Source: Entomospira culicis
GTDB lineage: Bacteria; Spirochaetota; Spirochaetia; WRBN01
Direction: 5' to 3'
NCBI RefSeq assembly: GCF_028748145.1
Contig: NZ_CP118181.1
Span: forward strand, 1,575,588-1,639,587
DNA length: 64,000 nt
In this document: positions 7,666-15,457 of the stretch, piece by piece
Numbering within the stretch: position 1 is the first letter of the stretch
Layout of the letters: each line of letters starts with the position of its first letter
Notes under the pieces: generated by a model
Databases searched by the model: none
What the model saw: the letters and a program-made list of their open reading frames with translations, nothing else
What the model was told of the DNA's origin: nothing
Program-made: the position numbers and the translations under genes

Positions 7666-8307
7666 CTAAGTGTGTTGTGCCAAAAATTGATGCAATTCTG
7701 CCACCGTAGCCACCCAGTAATCGCCCTCGGCAAGCTCGGCCATATCGCGCGCATAGCCATAGCCCACCCCGATAAACGGGACACCCACCTCTTGCGCTCC
7801 GGTTAAATCAAAGTGGCGATCGCCCACCATGATCGGCGCTTTTGCTCCCGTTGCTTCAATAACCGTACGCATCAGCTGTGCCTTGGTTTCGGGAGCATCG
7901 GGATAGTAGCCAGCCACCGCGTCAAAAAGATGCCCGATGCTAGCAACTTCCAAGATCTTGTCCAACGAAGGGCGAAACTTCAACGAGGCGATGGCTTGCT
8001 TCTTGCCTGCCTGCTTAAACTCCTCCAGCATCGGCATAATCCCATCAAAAAAGATGAGGTGCTCCAACGCCGACTCCTGATAACGTGGGCGAAAATAGAC
8101 AATCATCTGGGTAACCACATCGGGCGCTGCCCCCACAATATTTGCCAACGACCACTCCATGGGTGGCCCCACAAACTCTTTAAGGTCGTAGCCATCGGGG
8201 TTAAAGCCAAACTCCGCTAACATCTGGCGCAAAATCTTGTGCAAACCAGGGCGGGTGTCGTATAGTGTGCCGTCAAAGTCATAAATAATTAAATCGAACT
8301 TACTCAT
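7666..8307 (-). CDS. HAD-family phosphatase, phosphoglycolate phosphatase-like
   Basis: This 213-residue haloacid dehalogenase hydrolase has motif I DFDGTLYDT (residues 9-17), a helical cap domain with a lysine-containing ASLKFRPSLDK segment, and motif IV VGDRHFDLTGAQEVG near residue 162. The architecture fits the Gph/PpaX group, which hydrolyses small phosphorylated metabolites. The true substrate cannot be read from sequence. It is the first gene of a two-gene unit with rfbC. A candidate promoter, TTGTCT-17-TAGACT, lies just upstream. Confidence 0.85.
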   Translation of the reverse strand: MSKFDLIIYDFDGTLYDTRPGLHKILRQMLAEFGFNPDGYDLKEFVGPPMEWSLANIVGAAPDVVTQMIVYFRPRYQESALEHLIFFDGIMPMLEEFKQAGKKQAIASLKFRPSLDKILEVASIGHLFDAVAGYYPDAPETKAQLMRTVIEATGAKAPIMVGDRHFDLTGAQEVGVPFIGVGYGYARDMAELAEGDYWVATVAELHQFLAQHT

Positions 8308-8390
8308 GCCTATAGTCTACCCATTTTCACCACTTTAGACAACCGCCCAGCTATTTGTGGCCATGATGAGAGAAAATTACCTATTTTTAC

Positions 8391-8419
8391 TTTACATTCA
8401 AACAAACCCATGGTAAAAT
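8391..8419 (+). promoter_or_regulatory. Promoter with predicted start at the ATG of the 8.4-kb orphan
   Basis: TTTACA (8391-8396), 17 nt and TAAAAT (8414-8419) place the transcription start at about 8426, the first base of the reading frame. This resembles the arrangement at rfbD. Confidence 0.5.
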
Positions 8420-8425
8420 GAAAGG

Positions 8426-8797
8426 ATGGAAAAGAAAAAAGAAGTAAAAAGATTGCTAACAGCGCGTCTTCATGACGATATCTATCGAAGTCTTAATGGA
8501 GTAAATCAAAAATTTAATCTCATCACTAACCCAGATGCATATGCAGATCTAGTTGAAGAAAGATTACCCACGGTAAAAGTAGTAAATCAGAAAAATTTGG
8601 AAAAGAAAGTGGCAAAAGTCATTGATACGCTATTTCCAAATGATAAAGACGATGATGAAATTCCCTATCACAACAATTCTGTGCATCATATCGATGAAAC
8701 TTGGGATATCACAAATGGTGTGTTTAAAAAGTATTTTAAAGAAGGTAACTTCGACAAGTGGTTAGAGAAAAGAGTTAAGGCAAGTGACTCCGATTAA
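8426..8797 (+). CDS. Hypothetical basic/acidic small protein
   Basis: This 123-residue protein matches no family I recognise. It begins very lysine-rich (MEKKKEVKRLLTARLHDD), has no signal peptide or membrane segment, contains an acidic DKDDDE patch near residue 75, and ends with charged helices. It has only one methionine, so the ATG at 8426 or a TTG at 8451 are the possible starts. Base composition is more AT-rich than in neighbouring genes, which may mark an acquired gene. An 11-bp inverted repeat follows the stop. A small regulatory or toxin/antitoxin-like role is possible but unsupported. Confidence 0.6.
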   Translation: MEKKKEVKRLLTARLHDDIYRSLNGVNQKFNLITNPDAYADLVEERLPTVKVVNQKNLEKKVAKVIDTLFPNDKDDDEIPYHNNSVHHIDETWDITNGVFKKYFKEGNFDKWLEKRVKASDSD

Positions 8798-8800
8798 AAC

Positions 8801-8836
8801 AACCTAGGTAGAAATCAGCGGATCTCTACCTAGGGA
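8801..8836. terminator. Inverted repeat after the 8.4-kb orphan
   Basis: CCTAGGTAGA pairs with TCTACCTAGG across a loop of about 14 nt. No T-run follows on either strand, so this may be an mRNA-stabilising end or a convergent-gene boundary rather than a standard terminator. Confidence 0.5.
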
Positions 8837-8851
8837 TAACGTCATAAAAGC

Positions 8852-9880
8852 CTACTTGCGCAGTAAGGCGAGCGCGACATCGGCACCTTTATAGCGCTCC
8901 ACCAAGGCAAGGGCGATCGCTTCGCTCTCCACGTCGGCGATGCCCGAGAAGTTGCTAGGGCGAAAGTGCATCTGAAAGGCACGAATCACCATACGTCTGC
9001 TCTCTTCGTACTGCTTAACCTCTTGCGGTTTGAGCAATTTCTTCGGGATACGTTCATCCAGTGGTTCGGGAATTTCATAGCCATAGACTTTGAGCGCCTT
9101 AAGTAATAATTGCGGATCGACCTCTTGATCTAAGGGGCGATCCTGCACGTACCACTCCACCGCCTCAGGTAGATACCACGCGCCAACTCCCGCGTCATAG
9201 AGCTCTTGCCAAGGAAAGAGTGGACCTGGATCGTGCTTGCGCTGGGGAGCGATATCCATATGCCCTAAGATATGTTCGGGAGGGATATCGTGCCGTTGAG
9301 CAATGCCTTTTGCTAGGGCGATGACCGCAGTCGTCTGCTCGGCGGTAAAGGGAAACCAATAGCGATCCTCGGCATAAAGCCAACTGCTCTTCTGCTTCAT
9401 CAACTCCGCTTGAGAGATACCGCCCTCTTTGCTAATACGCTCCTCTTTGAGCATCAGCGCGTAGATGGCATTATCATCATTGGGGTCAGGGGCGTCGATG
9501 TAGCCAAAGTTGACAATCTCGATGCCTATCGAGCCAGAATTGAGGTTGGTATTACCTGCCCAGTAGCTTTTACCCGCCTGCCAAGCGCGCAATTTTTCGT
9601 CGACCAAGCCATAGACAACAGGCTTTTTGCCTCGCATCTTTGGGTACTCGGTAACCAAGTAGTGCGCACTAGCAGGCCAATCGGGGCGCGTTAAAAGGTC
9701 AAACGACCGCCCCTCATCGACAGCGGTATAGTGCATAATAAGATACTGTACCCGACTATCAAAAGTCTCCTGCGCCGGATGCGAGGTATCATCATAATAA
9801 TCATCTTGCACCCGCTTTTGACTTTGGCAACCAATCGTCATTAGCAAAAGAATCCATACTATTTTTTGTAAAGACATCAT
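8852..9880 (-). CDS. N-acetylmuramoyl-L-alanine amidase lipoprotein, AmiD-like
   Basis: This 342-residue lipoprotein has a signal peptide ending LLMTIGC-Q (lipidated Cys near residue 18). An Amidase_2 domain spans about residues 45-225. Likely zinc ligands are the His in YLIMHYTA, the His in HILGHMDI and the Asp region in RKHDPGPLFPW; the Glu in SIGIEIVNFGY is a conserved catalytic-site residue. The C-terminal region of about 100 residues resembles a peptidoglycan-binding segment (LLLKALKVYGYEIP). It should cleave the amide between MurNAc and L-Ala in peptidoglycan or recycled muropeptides from the outer-membrane side. Confidence 0.88.
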   Translation of the reverse strand: MMSLQKIVWILLLMTIGCQSQKRVQDDYYDDTSHPAQETFDSRVQYLIMHYTAVDEGRSFDLLTRPDWPASAHYLVTEYPKMRGKKPVVYGLVDEKLRAWQAGKSYWAGNTNLNSGSIGIEIVNFGYIDAPDPNDDNAIYALMLKEERISKEGGISQAELMKQKSSWLYAEDRYWFPFTAEQTTAVIALAKGIAQRHDIPPEHILGHMDIAPQRKHDPGPLFPWQELYDAGVGAWYLPEAVEWYVQDRPLDQEVDPQLLLKALKVYGYEIPEPLDERIPKKLLKPQEVKQYEESRRMVIRAFQMHFRPSNFSGIADVESEAIALALVERYKGADVALALLRK

Positions 9881-10098
9881 CTTCTCCTATCTTTCTATAT
9901 TTCACATTCTGATATATGTCATTATGCATAGTCAAGATAAGCCAACGATGTTCATACACGCGATACTCCATTTTAAACCAATACGCTAGCTTCTGTCAAG
10001 AGATGTGCCTAGACTTATTTCTTTAATGACAATCAGTAACGTAAAGAATTGCTCACTCAATGCCGAAAATAGGCTATAGGTGGGAGGTCTTTGTCCAA

Positions 10099-13000
10099 GT
10101 GGATACATCAACACAAAAAACACCCTCGTTCGTAATTAGCTCTATGTTCTACATACTTGCCGTTTTGCTCTTGTTTATGCTTGTTTCGGCGCTCTTTGCT
10201 TGGCCCACTGCCACTCTTATTGGGCGCTTCTTCTTTGACGCCTTTGGTCTCTTTGCCCTCTACATTCCGCTCTACCTCTATATTATCGGCAATTACCTCA
10301 AGCAAAATCACGACAACCCTGCCTATATCACCGCGATAAACCTCACCTTTTTGCCCTTTATCACCCTAGTTCTCTTTACGCGCTTTCTCACCGGCAACGC
10401 CACCACCGATTGGGAACTTGATCTCTTTTGGCGTCTCTCTAAAAACCACCGACCCCACTTTATCATGATTTATCTTGTCGTGCTATTGCTTGAGCTCACC
10501 CTCATTAGTTACTTCTGGTATCGCTCGCGTCTCTTCTTAAAAGATCGCAAAATTGCCGAGGAGAACCTCAACGTAGACGAAAAGATCCACGTTCACATCA
10601 ACCAAATCAACACCATCGACAATAGCCAGAATATCTTTATGGACGGCGAAGAGATCCCACCAAATCCTCACCCCAATCAGCATGATCCTAGTCGTATTTT
10701 ACTGCGTGTGGAGTCGCACCTAAAGAAGAGTAAACATCACCTCAGCGAGAGTCTGCACAAAATAAAAATCGCCCTCTTTGGTGCCGAAAAGGTGGAGAAA
10801 GAGTGGCAAGAAGAGGTCGAAGATCTCCTTGGTGAACTCAAAAGTGAGCCTCGTTTTACCCCCTCCGATGAAGATACCAAAATAGAGACAACCCTTAGCG
10901 ACGAAAAGAGCACCTTGCACTATCTACAAGCCGACCCGCAAATTAAAGAGCTCCTTGAAGATCCGATGGTGGATGCTTGGCACGAAGAGGCTACCAGCCA
11001 CAATCCTTCGCACGTAGAGGTTGCGCCATTCTCTTCTGCCCTTGAGGATGAACCAGAGGAGAGCCTCCAGAGTGAAGAGAAAATCCCCGAACCTACCCCC
11101 CACGATCCCCTTAACAAGGAGGATCTTAGCCAGATTATTAATCAACATTTAGGTATTGTGGAACCTGACCCTGCCCCCGAGATATCGCCCGCGCCAGAGG
11201 AGTCCTTTATCCCCAAAAAGCTTGAGCGTCCAGAAGTTAATGTGGAGAATGACTTTAAAGAGCGAAGGAACCATCTTGAGGATGATCTTCTTCCCCCACA
11301 CCTGCGCGAATCGTTCTTTACCCAAGAGGAGCAAGATGCCTTGCATGCGATTAGCGAGGAGATTGTGGAGAATGCGCACTTGGAGTCGCAGATTGCCGAA
11401 CTTATCGACGAAGCAAACCACACTCTTGATAAGATTATCGCCAACACCCAGATGCCCATCGCTCAATCCAACGAGCTTCACCAAGAGTATGCCCAGCTTG
11501 TCTCGCTAGACGAGGAATTTCTCCCTACCCATCACGATAATATCCATGATACATTTGAGGAACCCCAACCAGAAGACGCGCCTAGCCTTCCGGAGTCAGA
11601 GGAAGTGTTGCCCGAAGAACCTCTTCACGAGCCATACAGCTCCACTCATATCGACGCATCAACGACCCAAGATTCTCCCCCTATCCCCCTCACGCCTGCC
11701 CAAGAGCGCGCGCACTTTTTAGCACGCACTGCCCTTGAGCATCCACCCGAAGCAACCCAGCCTACTCCCTTTATCGCCCTAGACGATCCCACCTTTGACG
11801 ATATCGACCTTGATCCCCAAGAAGAGATTCAACACGTGGGCGCATTGCCTAGCATCAAAGAGGATTGGGAGAATTCGCCTTTTCTTCAACAGACGCTTGT
11901 CGAGCAAGAGCTTGAAGAGGCGGTCGACTCGCCCACTACTCCAGCCGAAATCGCCAACTATCAATTTCCCCCTGCCGACATCCTCCAAGGCTACGAGCAA
12001 GTTCCCTATTGGCACATCGACGAAGAGACCGAACAGCTCGCCAGCATCTTGGAGAGCACCCTCAAGGAATTTAAGATTGAGGGTACGGTAACCAATATCT
12101 CCAAAGGACCAGCCATCACGATGTTTGAGCTTCTACCGGCCAGTGGTGTCAAACTCTCGCGCATTGAGGGGCTTGCCGACAACATTGCCTTTCGTCTGGC
12201 TGCCAAGAGCGTGCGTATCGTCGCGCCCATCCCCGGTAAGCAGGCGGTGGGCGTAGAGATCCCTAACAAGCGCCGTTCGATTGTCAGCTTTCAAGAGCTT
12301 ATTGATGATACCAAGATGCACGATCCGCGGGAGATTATCCCGATTATTTTAGGGAAAGATATCGCAGGCGATAACCAAGTGATGGATCTTGCCAAGACAC
12401 CTCACTTGCTGATTGCTGGTGCTACGGGCAGTGGAAAATCGGTCTGCGTCAACGGTCTCATCTCCTCGATTTTATTCACGCGAAAACCCTCTGAAGTGCG
12501 CCTCTTGCTCATCGACCCAAAAGTTGTCGAGCTAAAACCCTTCAACGACGTACCGCACCTCCTCACGCCCGTCATCACCGACCCTAAGCGCGCCCTGCAA
12601 GCTATCCAGTGGGTCAACGAAGAGATGGATCGTCGCTATCTGCTCCTCGACAATCTCGGTGTGCGTAACATTGTGGGGTATAACCTCAAAATTCAAGAGA
12701 TGCAATTGATCAACCCTCCCCTCCCCTATCTGGTCGTGGTGATTGACGAATTTGCCGACCTCATGGCAACCGGCGCAAAAGAGCTAGAAGGACTCATCGC
12801 CCGCCTCGCCGCCAAGAGTCGCGCCGCCGGTATCCACCTCGTTTTGGCTACCCAGCGCCCCAGTGTCGACGTGATTACCGGTCTTATCAAGGCAAACTTC
12901 CCTAGCCGTATCGCCTTTATGGTTGCCGGCAAGATGGATAGCCGTGTTATCCTCGATACCAACGGTGCCGAACAGCTCCTAGGCAAGGGCGATATGCTCT

Positions 13001-13356
13001 TTGTCAGCAGTTGGAATCCCATCCCCACGCGTATCCAAGGGGCATTTTTAAGCGATAACGAAGTAGAGCAGATTGCCGACTTTGTGAAGAGTCAAGGTGC
13101 GCCCAACTACATCGACGACGAGATCTTCTACGACGATGACGACAACTCCTTTGAGAGCAATGACGGCGCAAGCGATGATATCCTCTACGACCAAGCGGTA
13201 GAAGTGGTGCTCACCTCGGGTAAGGCGAGCGCTAGCTACTTGCAACGTCGCTTTAAGATTGGCTACAACCGCGCCGCCACGCTCATCGAAATGATGGAGA
13301 GCCGAGGCATTGTTGGCCCCGCCAACGGTAGTAAACCACGCGAAATTTTACGCTAA
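10099..13356 (+). CDS. ftsK: DNA translocase FtsK/SpoIIIE
   Basis: This 1085-residue septal DNA pump has four N-terminal transmembrane segments (about residues 12-155) and a long Glu/Pro-rich linker (about 160-600). The motor domain has Walker A GATGSGKSV near residue 774, Walker B VVVIDEFADLM and LATQRPSVDVITG. A C-terminal winged-helix gamma domain (ASYLQRRFKIGYNRAATLIE) reads KOPS-like polarity motifs. I chose GTG at 10099 because GGAGGT lies 9 nt before it; the in-frame ATG at 10060 lacks a ribosome-binding site. It couples chromosome segregation and dimer resolution to division. The linker of about 450 residues is unusually long and acidic. Confidence 0.95.
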   Translation: MDTSTQKTPSFVISSMFYILAVLLLFMLVSALFAWPTATLIGRFFFDAFGLFALYIPLYLYIIGNYLKQNHDNPAYITAINLTFLPFITLVLFTRFLTGNATTDWELDLFWRLSKNHRPHFIMIYLVVLLLELTLISYFWYRSRLFLKDRKIAEENLNVDEKIHVHINQINTIDNSQNIFMDGEEIPPNPHPNQHDPSRILLRVESHLKKSKHHLSESLHKIKIALFGAEKVEKEWQEEVEDLLGELKSEPRFTPSDEDTKIETTLSDEKSTLHYLQADPQIKELLEDPMVDAWHEEATSHNPSHVEVAPFSSALEDEPEESLQSEEKIPEPTPHDPLNKEDLSQIINQHLGIVEPDPAPEISPAPEESFIPKKLERPEVNVENDFKERRNHLEDDLLPPHLRESFFTQEEQDALHAISEEIVENAHLESQIAELIDEANHTLDKIIANTQMPIAQSNELHQEYAQLVSLDEEFLPTHHDNIHDTFEEPQPEDAPSLPESEEVLPEEPLHEPYSSTHIDASTTQDSPPIPLTPAQERAHFLARTALEHPPEATQPTPFIALDDPTFDDIDLDPQEEIQHVGALPSIKEDWENSPFLQQTLVEQELEEAVDSPTTPAEIANYQFPPADILQGYEQVPYWHIDEETEQLASILESTLKEFKIEGTVTNISKGPAITMFELLPASGVKLSRIEGLADNIAFRLAAKSVRIVAPIPGKQAVGVEIPNKRRSIVSFQELIDDTKMHDPREIIPIILGKDIAGDNQVMDLAKTPHLLIAGATGSGKSVCVNGLISSILFTRKPSEVRLLLIDPKVVELKPFNDVPHLLTPVITDPKRALQAIQWVNEEMDRRYLLLDNLGVRNIVGYNLKIQEMQLINPPLPYLVVVIDEFADLMATGAKELEGLIARLAAKSRAAGIHLVLATQRPSVDVITGLIKANFPSRIAFMVAGKMDSRVILDTNGAEQLLGKGDMLFVSSWNPIPTRIQGAFLSDNEVEQIADFVKSQGAPNYIDDEIFYDDDDNSFESNDGASDDILYDQAVEVVLTSGKASASYLQRRFKIGYNRAATLIEMMESRGIVGPANGSKPREILR

Positions 13357-13363
13357 GTTACTA

Positions 13364-13394
13364 TAAAAAACCCGTATGAGACTTCATACGGGTT
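13364..13394 (-). terminator. Rho-independent terminator of the zinc-ribbon gene
   Basis: A perfect 11-bp stem (AACCCGTATGA / TCATACGGGTT) with a 4-nt loop is followed on the minus strand by a T-run. It lies between the convergent ftsK and zinc-ribbon genes and may act in both directions. Confidence 0.85.
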
Positions 13395-13417
13395 CATGGT
13401 TAAAACATTTTTAAGAC

Positions 13418-13648
13418 CTAGCGCGCAGGAACGTGCTTTTTGGTAGGACTTTTGCTACAGCTATTACTTGTTAAGTCGACCAAATTAGAGTACATTTTTC
13501 CACAGAGTTTACAGGTATACTGCTTCTTCTCCGATCCCTCATACAGCACGTGCTTCTTGGTCGGACTCTTACTACAACTATTGCTCGTTAAATCCCTGAC
13601 GTTAGAATACTTCTTTCCACAACACTCACAATAAAAATTCTCTGCCAT
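13418..13648 (-). CDS. Double zinc-ribbon miniprotein
   Basis: This 76-residue protein is made of two near-identical modules joined by a short linker. Each has the form Y-x-C-x2-C-G-K-x-Y-S-N-x3-L-T-S-N-S-C-S-K-S-P-T-K-K-H. The C-x2-C...C...H set in each module is a plausible zinc site, and the SPTKKH tail is basic. I set the start at MAENFYCECC (13648), which has an AGAGGT ribosome-binding site; a longer frame upstream lacks one. Similar C-x2-C-G-x-x-Y/F-S motifs occur in small proteins of host-associated bacteria and phages. Nucleic-acid binding is likely but unproven. Confidence 0.75.
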   Translation of the reverse strand: MAENFYCECCGKKYSNVRDLTSNSCSKSPTKKHVLYEGSEKKQYTCKLCGKMYSNLVDLTSNSCSKSPTKKHVPAR

Positions 13649-13685
13649 TTCTTTACCTCTTTTACCAACATATGATGCTTCGCCC

Positions 13686-13735
13686 AACGGGCAAAGGGCA
13701 TAAGACCCACCGTAATGGATCTTATGCATAAGACT
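13686..13735 (-). repeat. Inverted repeats between the two small genes
   Basis: GCATAAGA and TCTTATGC form an 8-bp stem extended by two G-C pairs past a mismatch. GCCC/GGGC lies beside it. They stand in the 88-nt gap upstream of the zinc-ribbon gene and could be a processing or attenuation structure. Confidence 0.4.
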
Positions 13736-13736
13736 T

Positions 13737-14054
13737 CTAGTCAGCCCAAAGCTCTGGCTTGAGCTGTAACAGGCCATTCAACTCTACCGAGACCAGTCGT
13801 ACTTTGTAGGTCTTGGTTTCATCGAAGTTTTTATCCTCCTTTTTGGCGTGTCGCATCAGCGCATCTTTGAGCGTGGTGATATTAAATTGATGTGGCGGAA
13901 CCGCGTAGGTATTAATCTTAACCTCCTTATCCACCACCATATCAAAGTGATCGAGCAGATCTAACGGGGCAAAACCGCGTAAAATCAACTCTTGAACCAT
14001 GTGCATTGCACCCTCCACAAAGAGCGCCTGTTCTTTCTCATTGGCAAATTCCAT
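13737..14054 (-). CDS. Hypothetical protein, 105 residues
   Basis: This cytoplasmic protein has no recognisable family. It begins MEFANEKEQALFVEGAMHM, is predicted largely helical at first, then shows alternating patterns (YKVRLVSVELNGLLQL) like a short beta sheet near the end. There is no signal peptide or membrane segment. The ATG has a clear AAGGAG ribosome-binding site. It lies 88 nt upstream of the double zinc-ribbon gene on the same strand and may share its transcript. A palindrome-rich region lies on its 5' side. Confidence 0.65.
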   Translation of the reverse strand: MEFANEKEQALFVEGAMHMVQELILRGFAPLDLLDHFDMVVDKEVKINTYAVPPHQFNITTLKDALMRHAKKEDKNFDETKTYKVRLVSVELNGLLQLKPELWAD

Positions 14055-14080
14055 AGAATTCTCCTTAAAATAAAATGTGC

Positions 14081-14137
14081 TATCCTTATGCTAAAAGCAT
14101 AGGATATGACTATAGGGATGCTATACGCCTCTAGGCG
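14081..14137. repeat. Two inverted repeats upstream of the 105-residue protein gene
   Basis: ATCCTTATGC / GCATAGGAT (14082-14104) forms a 9-bp stem with one bulged base, and CGCCT-ct-AGGCG (14126-14137) a smaller one. Both precede the minus-strand gene and may be operators or leader hairpins. Confidence 0.4.
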
Positions 14138-14200
14138 AGGCAAAACGAAAACCACATCTTATCATCTATAAATAAATAGTAAAAATAGAAGAAAATTTTT

Positions 14201-14275
14201 ATCATAGATCTATGATAAGATCAACCCTAGGGTTGATCTTGCCCTGCCATACGGATATAATCCGCATGACAGGGC
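14201..14275. repeat. Three back-to-back palindromes
   Basis: A perfect 16-bp palindrome (14201-14216, ATCATAGA/TCTATGAT), a perfect 24-bp palindrome (14217-14240, centred on CCTAGG) and an imperfect 35-nt hairpin (14241-14275, stem GCCCTG/CAGGGC plus CGGAT/ATCCG) abut with no spacer. They lie in the divergent intergenic region between two small orphan genes. Confidence 0.75.
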
Positions 14276-14333
14276 GATTCACTATCGTAAATCCTTTTTC
14301 TCTACCCCAATCTAAAAAAACCGGAGATAATAA

Positions 14334-14675
14334 ATGAAAAAATGGTTATTGATTCTCTTCTTTGCTCTGCCCCTCGGCTCATCGGAGGTGGAACTCATCG
14401 ATGAAACAGCAATCGTCAAGGCGTTAAATTTTATCTTACTCGATCACGAATGGACAGTAGGCATGGAGTTTGAGCTAGATAAATCCATAGAAGGAAAACT
14501 CTTACGCTTTAATTTTGATGTTTATGATGCCTTTGATGATCTCATTTTCGAGGGTGCATTAAGAACAGATCAAATTACGGGCATGGCAACATACCGAAGC
14601 TTTGATCTACACAAAGCTATCCAAATGGGGTTTATTTCTGTTCGTGTTTATGACTTAAAAATTGCCCGTGGCTAA
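14334..14675 (+). CDS. Hypothetical secreted protein, 113 residues
   Basis: This small exported protein has a signal peptide MKKWLLILFFALPLGSS (cleavage probably near residue 17-19) and a mature part of about 95 residues rich in acidic and aromatic residues. The pattern (FNFDVYDAFDDLIFEG) suggests a beta-sandwich. No family is recognised. The ATG has a GGAG ribosome-binding site 8 nt upstream. It diverges from the 105-residue protein gene across the triple palindrome. Confidence 0.6.
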   Translation: MKKWLLILFFALPLGSSEVELIDETAIVKALNFILLDHEWTVGMEFELDKSIEGKLLRFNFDVYDAFDDLIFEGALRTDQITGMATYRSFDLHKAIQMGFISVRVYDLKIARG

Positions 14676-14679
14676 AGAC

Positions 14680-14706
14680 AAAAAGAGCTTTCACAGGGAA
14701 AGCTCT
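14680..14706 (-). terminator. Rho-independent terminator of the 15-kb lipoprotein gene
   Basis: AGAGCTTTC / GAAAGCTCT (9 bp, 5-nt loop) is followed on the minus strand by TTTTTG. Confidence 0.8.
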
Positions 14707-14727
14707 CTAAAATAAATTAATAGACAA

Positions 14728-15360
14728 CTACTTTAACGTATAAGATTTGAGCGTGAAATACTGCAAATAAGATCCGTTAGCGTTATCAGAAATTATTACA
14801 AATTCTACGTAAATTTCATCTCCTGCAACCAAGGGTGTCTTGCCAGCATTACTCAAAAAAAGATTTAATGACTCAATTTCTGGATCACTGACACTCCAAT
14901 CCATAAAATCTTTACCATTGGATCGCGTTAGTTGCTTTGGTCTGAATTTCTCCCCATTGATACCCAGTTTTGTCCACATCTCTCCGGTACGATAATTCAA
15001 TACCAAGCTATCCTTATCTTTGGTATTATACGCTAAAACAGGTCCCTCAGATGCGCGCGGTGGTGCAAAATAGACCCCAGAAGCTACAATATCCCGAACC
15101 ACATCCACCGTATCTACAGAGGGAACAAAGGCACCATTAGACCCAACTTTGAACGAATAGGGGGTAAGAATCAGATTTGCTGCTTTTTTTCCATTAACCA
15201 TAAAAAAGACCGAGGCAGTACTCGTTGTACTAGGTAAATCGCTTACAGTGGCCAGATACTGTGTATCTTCCTTATCATCCACATCATCAGCTTTTGGCGA
15301 ACAGGCCACCAACCCCACTACAAACAACACCAGCATCCAAGGCATTACTCTCTTCATCAT
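14728..15360 (-). CDS. Hypothetical lipoprotein
   Basis: This is a lipoprotein of about 210 residues. The start ATG (15360) follows GGAGG at a good spacing. The signal MMKRVMPWMLVLFVVGLVAC-S gives a lipidated cysteine near residue 20, followed by an acidic DDVDDKED linker. The mature domain contains GEMWTKLGINGEKFRPKQLT and ends SYLQYFTLKSYTLK, mostly beta-strand in character. It matches no family I know. A promoter (TTGATA-17-TATAAT) and a Fur-box-like palindrome lie upstream, so iron regulation is possible. Confidence 0.75.
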   Translation of the reverse strand: MMKRVMPWMLVLFVVGLVACSPKADDVDDKEDTQYLATVSDLPSTTSTASVFFMVNGKKAANLILTPYSFKVGSNGAFVPSVDTVDVVRDIVASGVYFAPPRASEGPVLAYNTKDKDSLVLNYRTGEMWTKLGINGEKFRPKQLTRSNGKDFMDWSVSDPEIESLNLFLSNAGKTPLVAGDEIYVEFVIISDNANGSYLQYFTLKSYTLK

Positions 15361-15392
15361 GAATATATCCTCCAAAGAATATAAATATCTTC

Positions 15393-15421
15393 ATTATATT
15401 ATATTAATGTTTTTATATCAA
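15393..15421 (-). promoter_or_regulatory. Promoter of the 15-kb lipoprotein gene
   Basis: On the minus strand TTGATA (15421-15416), 17 nt and TATAAT (15398-15393) precede the start codon by about 33 nt. Confidence 0.7.
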
Positions 15422-15438
15422 TACTATTTTATTTTTTT

Positions 15439-15457
15439 TATGATGATTATCATTTTC
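15439..15457 (-). promoter_or_regulatory. Fur-box-like palindrome
   Basis: The minus-strand sequence GAAAATGATAATCATCATA matches 16 of 19 positions of the Fur consensus (GATAATGATAATCATTATC). It lies about 18 bp upstream of the -35 box of the lipoprotein gene. No Fur gene other than the PerR-like one at 34 kb is in the window. Confidence 0.45.

Noticed and set aside
10060..10098. Upstream ATG of ftsK as the true start
   Set aside because: It lacks a ribosome-binding site, while GTG at 10099 has GGAGGT at a 9-nt spacing. The 13 extra residues have no recognisable feature.
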